Source: T3SED10-260 sp035363255 (GTDB lineage Bacteria; Caldisericota; Caldisericia; UBA6126). Taken from it: 64,000 bases of DNA. The stretch spans positions 62,001-126,000 of the forward strand of contig DAOSES010000001.1 of NCBI GenBank assembly GCA_035363255.1, in the 5' to 3' direction. Numbering within the stretch: position 1 is the stretch's first letter; each line of letters begins with the position of its first letter. The notes under the pieces are model-generated. The model did not search any database. It worked only from the letters and a program-made list of their open reading frames with translations, and had not been told where the DNA came from. Shown piece after piece: positions 8,320 to 19,400 of the stretch. The translations under genes and the position numbers were made by a program.

Positions 8320-10330
8320 AAGTATTTACCTCCTGGGTTATTTTCCATTCTTCCCATTGTTTTTTAATTTTTCTAATTTTATCCCTGATTATTGAAGCTT
8401 CTTCGTAGGCTAATACTGCTGCTTTTTCGTGCATTTGTTCTTCCAACTCACGAATGACTAAGTGCCATTGTGGATTCTCTTGTTTTTCCAATTCAAGCTT
8501 AAGCTTAGCTTCACCTTCGGTAGCCTTCCAATCGGTATCCAGCAGTTTTTTAACAGCTTTTTGAATAGACTCAGCCTGGATATGGTGCTCCAGATTGTAG
8601 GCTATTTGTTTTTCCCTTCTTCGAGCTGTTTCCTTGATGGCCTGGTCCATAGAAGGGGTAACATGATCAGCAAACAATAGCACTTTACCTTTTACGTTTC
8701 GCGCAGCTCTCCCAATTGTTTGAATTAAGGATACATGAGATCTTAAAAAACCTTCTTTATCTGCATCCATAATAGCAACCAGAGAGACTTCGGGCAAGTC
8801 AAGACCTTCTCGTAACAAATTAATTCCCACCAGACAATCAAAATCGCCACTTCGCAATGCTTGTAATATTTGAACTCGTTCAATCGTATCAATGTCAGAA
8901 TGAAGATATTTGGCGCGAATACCTTGTTCAAGCAAGTAATAAGAAAGGTCTTCTGCCATCCTTTTAGTAAGAGTGGTGACGAGTACTCGTTCTTTTTGTT
9001 CTTGCCTTTCCTTAATTTGCGAAAGAAGAAAAGACATTTGCTCTTCGGTGGGGTGAAGTTCAATTTCAGGATCAAGCAAACCAGTGGGGCGAATAATTTG
9101 TTCAACAAACTCCCCTTGCGAAAGAGTGATTTCAAGCTCCGAAGGGGTGGCGGAAACAAATACTGCCTGGCTTATCTTTGCTTCAAATTCTTCCCATTTT
9201 AAAGGACGATTATCCAAGGCAGAAGGAAGCCGGAAACCAAAATCAACAAGATTTTGCTTTCTACTTTGATCTCCTCGATACATTCCTTTGATTTGTGGCA
9301 AACTCACATGGGATTCATCAATAATAATCAAGGCTTCTTTTCCAAAATAATCAATGATAGTGGAAGGGGTAGTGCCTGCTTCACGATGAGCCAAATGCCT
9401 CGAATAGTTTTCTATACCTGGGCAGGAGCCAGTATTTTCAAGCATTTCCAGATCGTACAGCGTGCGTTGTTCCAGGCGTTCTGCCTCTATCCAACGATGG
9501 TGAAGTTTAAAGTATGCAACGCGTTCTTCCATTTCGGTTTTAATTTTGGGGATGGCATTCAAAAGGCTTTGCCGTGTGGTTACAAATTGTTTTGCTTGAA
9601 AAAAAGTATAGCAATCAATATTTCGTAGGCTCTCCCCAGTCAGAGGTTTAAATACTGAGATCTTTTGAATAAAATCACCAAATAATTCAAGTCGAATCGC
9701 CTCTTCTTCAGATTCAGCAGGAAAAACATCCATGGTACTTCCACGTAAACGAATGCATCCCTGACGAAAATCCAGATCATTTCGTTCGTATTGAAGCTGG
9801 ATAAGAGCTTGCAATAGATCTTTTCGCTTACACGAAGAATTGGATTCAATTTTAACAATGTTTTTGATATAATCTTCAGCTTCCTGCCAACCGTATATGC
9901 AAGAAACTGAAGCAATCAATACTACATCCTTTCGCTCAACCAAAGAGCGTACCGCCGATTGTCTCATTCGTTCAATCTCAGAGTTGATGTCAGCGTCTTT
10001 CTCGATGTATAGGTCTTTTCCTGGAACATAGGCTTCTGGTTGATAATAATCGTAATAACTAACAAAATATTCTACTTTGTTCTCAGGGAAAAAATCTCTG
10101 AATTCAGAATAAAGCTGTGCAGCGAGGGTTTTGTTGGGAGCCATCACCAGAGTAGGCTTTTGAACTCGCTCTATCAAATTGGCCATCGTAAAGGTCTTGC
10201 CTGATCCAGTAACTCCAAGCAGGGTTTGATAGCGCTTCTTTTTAATAATACCTTCGCTGAGGCGTTCAATGGCCTGGGGTTGATCTCCCTGGGGTTGATA
10301 GCTTGATTTTAAAGTAAATCTTTCTCTCAT
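8249..10330 (-). CDS. uvrB: UvrABC excision nuclease subunit B
   Basis: 693 residues. UvrB verifies DNA damage delivered by UvrA and recruits UvrC. Walker A is GVTGSGKTFTMANL. The damage-probing beta-hairpin region is YYDYYQPEAYVPGKDLYIEK. The helicase DESH box is in IIDESHVSLPQIKGMYRG. Motif VI is QTIGRAARN. The C-terminal UVR domain (about 625-665) has EEQMHEKAAVLAYEEASIIRD-type helices that bind UvrC. A basic tail (KPRARKNSTGKKRD) follows and is encoded inside the serS overlap. ATG 10330 is preceded by GAGGCAGG. It is the first gene of the minus-strand housekeeping cluster, just after the hairpin that closes the giant-protein operon. Confidence 0.98.
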   Translation of the reverse strand: MRERFTLKSSYQPQGDQPQAIERLSEGIIKKKRYQTLLGVTGSGKTFTMANLIERVQKPTLVMAPNKTLAAQLYSEFRDFFPENKVEYFVSYYDYYQPEAYVPGKDLYIEKDADINSEIERMRQSAVRSLVERKDVVLIASVSCIYGWQEAEDYIKNIVKIESNSSCKRKDLLQALIQLQYERNDLDFRQGCIRLRGSTMDVFPAESEEEAIRLELFGDFIQKISVFKPLTGESLRNIDCYTFFQAKQFVTTRQSLLNAIPKIKTEMEERVAYFKLHHRWIEAERLEQRTLYDLEMLENTGSCPGIENYSRHLAHREAGTTPSTIIDYFGKEALIIIDESHVSLPQIKGMYRGDQSRKQNLVDFGFRLPSALDNRPLKWEEFEAKISQAVFVSATPSELEITLSQGEFVEQIIRPTGLLDPEIELHPTEEQMSFLLSQIKERQEQKERVLVTTLTKRMAEDLSYYLLEQGIRAKYLHSDIDTIERVQILQALRSGDFDCLVGINLLREGLDLPEVSLVAIMDADKEGFLRSHVSLIQTIGRAARNVKGKVLLFADHVTPSMDQAIKETARRREKQIAYNLEHHIQAESIQKAVKKLLDTDWKATEGEAKLKLELEKQENPQWHLVIRELEEQMHEKAAVLAYEEASIIRDKIRKIKKQWEEWKITQEVNTYDRSSAHETKPRARKNSTGKKRD

Positions 10331-10350
10331 CCTGCCTCATCTTTAAATGC

Positions 10351-10383
10351 ATCATCCCCCTGCCTCTTGGACAGGGGGATGAT
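10351..10383 (-). terminator. Strong hairpin downstream of the giant-protein operon
   Basis: A 12-bp perfect inverted repeat (10351-10362 and 10372-10383) with a 9-base loop lies 31 bases past the stop of the last giant gene and 20 bases before uvrB. On the minus strand it is followed by CATTTAAAG, a poor U tract. It may be a weak terminator or a 3'-end stabiliser that lets some transcription continue into uvrB. Confidence 0.6.
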
Positions 10384-10414
10384 TTGCTTAGGAATAAATC
10401 CTGCTTTTAAGTGC

Positions 10415-13400
10415 TTAATCGAGGGTTAATCGGTTAATTTTGACCGTACGAGTGGATTGAATCCATTCTACTTCAGCACCAAGCATTTCACTTACAAAAC
10501 GGATAGGAACAAAAGTACGTCCGTCTTTAATTTCTGGAGGAGCATCCATATTGACCATCTCATTGTTGACCATGGCCTTGGTGGAACCAATTTGCATTGA
10601 GATGACTTTGTCACCCAGGGTAATATTGATACCTTTACTTTGTTGGACCCAGGTGACTTCGGCGCCAAAACCCTCAGCTATTACACGAAGAGGAACATAA
10701 GTGCGTCCTCCGGAAATATAGGGTTTTCCATCAATTGTCTTGAATTGTCCATTGATGAGAGCTTTATCATTGTCTATCTGAAGCTCAATGGTAGTTTTGC
10801 GATAGTTGTTGATTTGGGTAACTTTTTTGGTAAAGCCTTCAGCGGTACGAACATTGACTTCGATGCGATTGCTTCCGTAGTTAAGAGGAACGGTAGCTTC
10901 GAAAGTGAATTCAAGGTGTTTTTCATCGGGAACCACTTGAGCTTCAACACCGTTTACAAAGATCCAAATCAAACGGCTGGGAGTTTCTTCGGTAACTTTG
11001 GTGCGAAGAACTTTTCCACGAATGGATGCTTCTTTTACGTCAATAAACTTTTCAGGGACATCCATCTGTATCTGAAGCTCATCGGTAGGTCGTTCCACAT
11101 TGATGATACGTTTGGCAATTTTACCGGAAGGATCTTTGGCAATGATTTCAAACATGGTGTTTTGTTCAGTTAGTTTGGCTTCATAGCGGAATTTACCTGC
11201 TTCGTCAACGTTGACAGGAGCTTGATTAATAGTGACTACAGATCCTACTTTCACACGTCCTGAAATAATAATCTCTTGTGATTCCGGGAGGATGTCGACT
11301 GGATCAAGATCGATGTATTGTGGGCTGGCATCTTCGTCCACTCCTTGCAGGTGAGTAGCAGTAATCATGCCTTCCATTGTAGCCTTGATCACCAAAACAC
11401 CACGATTGTTTGGAGTAAGTGAAAATACAGCACTTCCTTTAGAGTCCGCAGTCTTGGAATCAGAAACACCCAAGCCCTCGACAGTGATTTTTGCGCCTCT
11501 TACAGGCATTGTGGTGCCTGCTTCTTTGACGATAACAGTAATCTTCCCTGGGGTTTTTGCTTTTAAGGGTTCGCTTTCGAAGACTTCGAGCTCAAGTCCT
11601 TGAGCTATATCAAAGGAGGCAGAACCACCCACCATATAGAACGGAGGATAATTGAAACGAGTATTTCGGTTCCAATACTGGAGATAAGCCTGATCTTTAC
11701 CGATACCCGTTGGGGTAAAGCTGATAAGAGTCTCTCGGGCCTTGGGATCGGTAGAGGAAGCATAGAGGTTGCCGAAGATGGCAGTCTCGGATTGAGGTCC
11801 ATAAATAGACTTTTCAACGATACTCTGAGGAAAATATCTTTCAGTGTCAACCATTAATGATGAGCCAATCTGTAAAGGCAAATCACGGCGATCAGCAGGA
11901 TAAGCGCGGATAAGGATACTATTGGTTTTACCATAAGCAATATCATAAGAGTCTTGAGAAAGTATTTCTTTACCAAGGCTTACTCCGGTTTTGGCATCAT
12001 ACATGTCTACTGAAGGAGCCTTTAGATCGAGGTATCGGGAAGGCATAGCATCCCAATCCAGACGGTAAGTGTTGTCTCCGCTCCTTTTTGAAGAAGCCTC
12101 GGTAATCCAGGCATAGCTCAATGTTGGCCAAGTTTCTCTACAATAAGTACAATAATACTCATAGCCATACAAATCACAATATATCTGATAGGGACAGGCT
12201 AGCAGTACTCTTCTAAACAAAAGTTGATTAAAGTATCGAGTTTCAGCGTTTTGAGGGTCTCTGTTGCTAGCATAAGCAGCACCATTGCCAGCCACATCAC
12301 TAAACGCATCATTGATTGAATAGCGATTATTTCCAATCAATCCTCCAATAGAGGTTATGTCTTCGGCATATAGATAAAATGTTGTTTTACCCTCTGAATT
12401 AAGATTGAAGGAGTCTTTGTAAGTCAGATGCTGATCACGGTCAAGATCTGCCAGAGTATAGCCACCTTTATGGGGACTATTGTAAATTGCTCCAAGACCC
12501 ATTCCTTTCTCAAAAGATAAAGTGGGGTAAAAGTACTGCTCTCTCAAATTTACTATTTCCTCAGGGAAAATTCCATGAAGAGGGTAGTTGATAAATTCAC
12601 CATTATCCCACATCCAACTTTTAGTGTTGTAATAGGTATAATAAGAACCTCCACCATCACTATATTTATTTCCAGTGGCTACTCGGTAATCGTACCTGTA
12701 TGCCTTAAAACCACCTATTTCAAATATCTCTTTGTTGCTTTCATCCAAGGTACCATTTTTGTTAAAGTCAAAGCCTCCTCGTAAATGTGAGAAAGCAGAA
12801 TAACCTGAGGTTTTCCCAGCCATCATATTATAGCTTCGATTTGGAATAGCACTGTTGGTATAAGAAGTATAATGGGGTGTTTGCCAACCAAAATTATAGG
12901 GAGTACTGGTAAGCAATGTGAATCGAGCAGTTTCGTTAGCAGTACCACCACATACCGAAGCTTCATTTCCAGCACCTTTAAGTGGAATACCCTGAGGAGT
13001 TTTGACTTGAGCAGTGATGCGATATAAACGGTTATCACCAGCAGTTAAAACAAAATCAGGTTCTCCAGGTGTAACAAAGCTTTGCCCTTGAGGATCATCT
13101 GCGTTCACAACCTCATAACTGACTTCAGGAAGAGCAACTTTAACAGCTACTTTTCCAAATTTCTTACGATCTGGTGTAAAGATAAACACATCAAATGTTC
13201 CTTCATCGTTAGCCACAAAACCTTTAAAGATATATCGTCCGTTATTTCTGTCACGGAAATCAGTCTCTATGGGATAAAAGGGATTTTGATTGGAAGAGTA
13301 AAGTCGACTATTGTTAACTTTTGAGTTATCAATATTGTGTAAATCTGTCCTAATCCAATAATACTGCGGTAAACGTGCATTATTTCCATAGAACAGCTTG

Positions 13401-16400
13401 TTATCAGGTAACGGATCAAGCATAAGCTTAGACCAAACATCATCATCATTTATCGAATTGTTTCCCGAAGCGTCTTCAATTCCACCAGTGGAGAGATCAA
13501 CAGCATTTCCTTCTTCGTCGAGAACAAGGAAAGTCAGGGGATTTTGTGGATCGTTAAGCTCAGCTGCTGTTCCAGCTGTTAGTACATCTGGTATGGTTGT
13601 TATATTCAGGCTATTCTCGGGAACAACATCAATTTTAGTTTGACCTGAAAGATAAACTTCATGGGAATACTGATCTGGATCATAATAGTCGTAGAAAGGA
13701 GTATTGGCACGATCGTTATTATCATCGCCATATTTATAAGCTGTAATAACAATTGGAAGCATTTCGTTGTTATCAACAATATGATCAAACAAACTGTACT
13801 GTCCAATCTTTTTCCCACCACCGAAATCATATCCTACCGTGTTAATCTGATTGCCCTTATTATTGCTGAACTCAAGAGAATAAGTGCCATTGTTTTGATT
13901 ATAGGTTCGTCCATCGATAATGCCTCCATACCATGTGTTGGAAGCTAAATCATAGGTGCCAATAATCTCAGTTTCGTAATCATTAAAGGAAACTTTTCCG
14001 TCTCCAGTAACATCGTGATCGCGATCAAACTGATATGCTCTAGAGGAGGTGATGCTATTAGTAGGAGGTCGGGTAATCCAGCCATCGCCAGCTCCGATAA
14101 TACGACCTGAAGCATCTTTTATGCCACGATCCTGCCATGGAACGAGTACTGCATTGTTGCATTCATGGACAGTATCGGTGTAATTGGGGTCGTAGCCTTT
14201 AGGTTCGTATTCCATGACTTTAACATCAACTCGATGATCTCGATCGGGCTCGAGAGTAAGTTTGTCGGTTCGGATATCAAGACCATGAACAAGAAAGCCA
14301 CCTTCTTTGAAATCTCCTGTACAACAATCCTCAAATTTTTTGATTGTGCCATTGGCGAGTTCAACTTCAATAGTGATGCGTCCCCGTCCAATAGGAATAA
14401 TCTCATTAATACAAAATGCATTGAGCATGGCATTGTCATAGGTTTGCTGTTCAAAACTGGCTCGTGTGTAGTCTATTGCCCTATTATATTGTAAAATCGG
14501 ATTAACTTTATCTAAATTATAACGCATTGGATTCTCTGGATGATAAACTACAGTTTCGCTTCCTATTAAGGCTTGTGAAGTTGGAGGAGAAGTAACAGAT
14601 GTAAAATTAGCATCTCCCAAATCATATTCAAAAAGTTGATAGTTTTGAGCATTAATAACAATTTCACCAGAATAATCATATTGGATAGGAACCTTGGATA
14701 AATCTCCCAGCTTATTTGGAAGAGTATAGCTTATTGAATTGCTTTCATAATCATAAAAAGATTTTGGACGCATAAAAGGTCCACGAATAGTGATTCTGTT
14801 TATTGACAGATTATTGCGAATAAGTGCAGCTAAATTGGGTGGAGCTGTTTCAAAAGTGTAATTAAGATTGTTAAAGTTTTTGAGTAAGAAGTAAAGAGAA
14901 TAATCAGTTAATGGATAGAACTCAGTCCCAAGTTTGTTGTACTGATTGTATTTGAAATCATGACGAGAATCATAATTGGCACCCAAAGTAACACGAGCAG
15001 TATTTTTTGCCCAAATGGCAGGGTAGGCGTTCCACCCAGATCCCCGACCAGTTTCAGTAGTGCCTGTAGTACCCAAGATTCTTCCAGTATGGGTCTGTCC
15101 GCCAGGATATGAGCGTATATCATCCTGCCAATCGTAGAGCACAGGATTATAACGCGACCTAATATAGGGGGTAGGAGGACTCAATAAGGGGCTCAGAGCA
15201 TTAGTTCCTCCAGTGTAATCAACCTGAGAGTACTGTAAAGCATGATCTATCCAACTTATATCAACAAAGTTTAAGGTTGGATCAGGATCACATACTTTTA
15301 TCTGTACTGATCCAATATAATCTATACCTCCTGAAAAATCTGAAACAAAGTAAGGACCATGAAACTGATGCCCGTCATATCTGGGGTACGCAAGTTTTGA
15401 ATTATAGTCAAACATAGTTTGGTGACTATAGAATACAATGTTTAAAGGAGTGCTTGAATCTATTGGCTTTGCACAAACCAGAAAGCGTGCTCCAGGATCT
15501 TTTTCGTAAAAATTCGTTAGCTTCACAGGTACTCCATAATGAATAATTGGTGCGCCTGCAAAGGTATCCATACGAGTAATATTTCCCAGAGGCGGGGGTT
15601 TTTGTAAAGAACCAGTTTCCAGATCATATTTTCCAGATCCAAAAGAACAATCTTGATCCAGAAAATTGCCAATTCCTCGACCAAAATAGGATAGGAAATC
15701 AGGTCCATCAAACCGATCAAGATGTCCTATATCGTGCCATTCCCACACATGGAAGGAATTATCAACATTAACCTGGATAATGGCCTTTCTCCATCCTTCA
15801 ATTACTCTTCGTCCATCAGGAGAGGGGTCAGAAGTGACTCCGTCAGCAATAAGACTGAGATAAGTCGTAAAAAGATAGGCTATTCCTGCTCCATGAGCAT
15901 TATAGTAGGCAAAAGGTTCGTCTTCAAGGGCGGTCAAGGTCGAAAAAGGAATTGCAAAGGGATCGTTAACATCCTGAGGATCATCTCCATCATAAACTTG
16001 AATTTCTATGACAGGTTGACGTTCTTCATATACTGTTAGAGCTTTTTTATTGGGAAGCATATTAACTTGTGCAGGGAGAATGGGCTTTTTCCATTGCTCG
16101 TAACAATCGTATCCATTATAAAAAGCTTTAAAATTGGGCATATGAGTAAACACTCTGGGTAGTACTTTTGGTACGGTAAACTCAATTTGTGCTTCAAAAT
16201 GAATAGGACCTTTAAGAACCTTTTGAGTAGCCCAGAAGGGATCCTGGTAAGTGCCTGTATAAGGTTTTTTGAGGGAAGTGCTTTGATTGTTGCGTTCAAA
16301 TTCTTTGGGTAATTCTGCTACTTTGAAAGCTTGAACACGGAAATATCTTTCTAGAGCATGACCGCTGAATCCAACGGAGCCACGATAGGGGGTGTATTGG

Positions 16401-19400
16401 AAACTGAGGCGTTGATTGGTGTTGGTGAGAATGGCAGTGTTGACAAGATTGTTGGAAGATTCCTGAGCATCAGGATCAAAAACATAAAGATAGACTTTCT
16501 CTCCATTTTTAGGCGGTGGATTGATCTCAATATCGATTTGAGTAGTACGCTCAACGGTGAGTTCGCTGTTGACTTTAACATCAAGCCCCATATTAGCAGG
16601 GAGTATGGCCATATCCATAAACTTTTTATCTCCACTAAGTCCAGTGGGAATCATATGGATATAGGTATTTTGATAATATACGTTACCTGCTGAAACTCTC
16701 GTTCCATGAAGGTATTCGCTATCGTTGATCTTGACATTGGTCAAACGAATAAGACCAGAGCGAAGAGCGGAGGGAGTCAGCGCAATATCTTCAAAATTGT
16801 AAACTCCCAGAGGAGTAAGATCGAGATATAGCTCTTGAGCTGGGGTTCTGCGAATATTATAAGGAAGAAAACTCTTGGGTAAGAAAGCAGGAGGAGGAGT
16901 AGGGTTGGCTTTTTTGTAGTCAGAGTCGTCCAGAGCAACAACGCTTCCAGGACGATAGCTCTGAGCCTGGGTTAAGCGAATATCACCAGGATCCACCAGA
17001 CCATTGGCGTTGATGTCTGCATAGGCATATTGATTGTTTTCGTCCATACCCATAGTTACATTTAAACCCCCCAGGGGTAGGGTGCGGTAAACCTGGTTGA
17101 TGTCGGCATCTCCGCTTGCTACCACTGAGCCATTGAGATAGTTGGGATTGATGCTAAATATTCGGATATCACCAATCGAAACACGACCATTCAAATCGAT
17201 ATCCGCGTAGAGATACTGCCAAGCATCACCCAGAGAACGAATGATAATGGTATCAGGAGTAAAACTCACAGCGCCACGGGTATAAATATCATCGCCAGGT
17301 TTGTATTCAATGAGGTCGTCAAGACCAGCAAAAGCATGCATAGATGGGTAATAACGAGTATTGGAAGGAATGGCTTTTAATAGGATGCCAAAGTCTGGGT
17401 CGCCATTTCGAACAATGGTATTGCGTTTGTATTCGAAACGTTGTCCAGCAATGTCATATTTGACTTCGCTATAACGGACATCGCCTTCTTGAACCGCGGT
17501 GAGGTCGAGGTTGTTGTAGCCTTTTTTATAGATAGCTTCATTTGCGCCAAGTTGTGAATCTCCACTGGCATCATGGAAGCGAATATCAGCAGAGAAAGGT
17601 TGGAGGTTGCGGTTGTAGTCGAGATCGAGGCTGTTGTTTTCGGCACCGATATAATGTTCGGATTGTTCGCTTTCAATGTAGTCATCGGAAAGGTTGTTGC
17701 TTTGAGAGCGTTTTTGTATGTTGAGTTGGGTGAGGAAAACATTATTGAAGCCGTTATCTTTCCAGAGCTCCATACCAAGAAACTCGGAATGAGTCAGTTT
17801 GACGTTGTGGAAGGTGGTAACGGGTAAAGGATATTTAGCATTGTTGGGAAGGAGGGAGGTATTTTTTTGTATGCTTTGAGCAGGAAGATGAACGCTTTGG
17901 GAAGGAGAGCGCAAACGCACGCTACTGATAGAAGGCTGAACTTGCATCCACACATCAGATTGCACGTGAATGTCGTAGGTAGGAGCGTTGCAGCCACCTT
18001 CCAAAACTTCATTAAGAATCATAATATCATTTTTCCACAAACCGCCCCACCACTGGTTTTTACTGCGCAGGAAGGATTGAATGGAAGTATGTTTGTCGAC
18101 AGGGGTAAGACGAATGTCTCCTTCTTCAACCACTCGAGCAGTGTTGATCAAGACATTGCCCTCGCTATCAAATCGGGAGCCTTTGACATAGATGAAGTCG
18201 AGTTGGTGATAGAAGCCTACCTGTCCTCCGTAATTGGTGTGTTGCTCGATGGTAAAGGAAGTAAAGGGATATTGGGCGATGAAATCAAGATCGTCGAGAT
18301 TTACGTAAGTGTTGGGCTCATAAGTTACATTTTTTTGGCTTAGAGGATCATAGCATACCACTGGAGAGAGTCGCAGGTCGCCCTCCTGAATAACTTGATC
18401 CGTATTGCTGGCACCCTTGCGATAAATGAATTCGCCATAATCATAACGTCCAGTGATGGTGTTGTAGTCGTTGTAGAGAGTATTTTCGGTATAGGACACC
18501 TTTACTTGCACTTCGTTTCCCTCGTACCAAAATACAAAGTCAAAAGTGTAGTCTAGTGTATTTATATTTTGAATAACGCCACTTATAGTTTGATCATCAC
18601 ACACTGACGATCCGTCAAGGTAGTGTCTATAAAACTCAGGGTTGGTACGGTAAGCAATCAAATCAGCAATTCCAGTCCTATTGTTGGTATCTATTGTACC
18701 TTTAAACCGAATAGCTTCTCCATTTTTAAAATTGCCAATACTGGAAATGATGTTTTCTCGTAAGAAAGTGGTTCTACCCCACTCCGACACACGTGGCATA
18801 CCCTCGAAAGTATAATCGAGGTCGACAAAATACTCGTCGGAACGGAAGGGAATGAGACCAATGCCAGTATCCCAATCGCTTGCCTGGACTCGGGTATTGT
18901 TTTGGAAGTCGGTAAAACTAGCCCACCCAAGCTTCCAGAAACGGTTGGTACCCAAACCCCCGGGACGATTGTCCCAGAAGAAGATATTGGGGCGATAGGA
19001 AGGGTTGGGATCGCGGGTGTTATACTGATAAAAAGGGTCAAAGATATAGGGACCCTGGGTGTTGCTTCCAGGAATGGGATCTATACGTGCATGGGTGTTG
19101 AGACGGCAAGAGCCAGGAGTATAGATATCAGTGGGGAAGGGAATGGTTTCTCCAGGGCGTCCTGGGTCGGCAGTTTCGTCGTAACGGGGATCGTGAAAAA
19201 ATCCATCGGGATCGAACCATACTTGCCCAGCGTCATCCAGGACAACATACCAAAGATCGGTGCCCTGACTCAGCCCTTTGTCGGCAGTGATATCCATATA
19301 AAACCTTGCCCACATAACAGGTCGTGTAAAGTATCCGTTCTGCGAAGTAGCGGGAATATTTCGCTGGATAAAATTGGAATGCTTTGCACGCTGGGCATTG

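Noticed and set aside
10415..10800. Copper amine oxidase enzyme activity
   Set aside because: Only the N-terminal-like stalk domain is present; no catalytic oxidase domain or Asn-Tyr-Asp/Glu cofactor site.
16900..17220. True cellulosomal dockerins
   Set aside because: The loops fill calcium positions but do not occur as the usual paired terminal domain with helices, and no cohesin or glycoside hydrolase is present in the window.
17867..18343. Long plus-strand open frame opposite giant gene 4
   Set aside because: No ribosome binding site or family resemblance; it mirrors the composition of the strongly supported gene on the other strand. Similar frames at 34020-34634 and 43462-44199 were rejected for the same reason.
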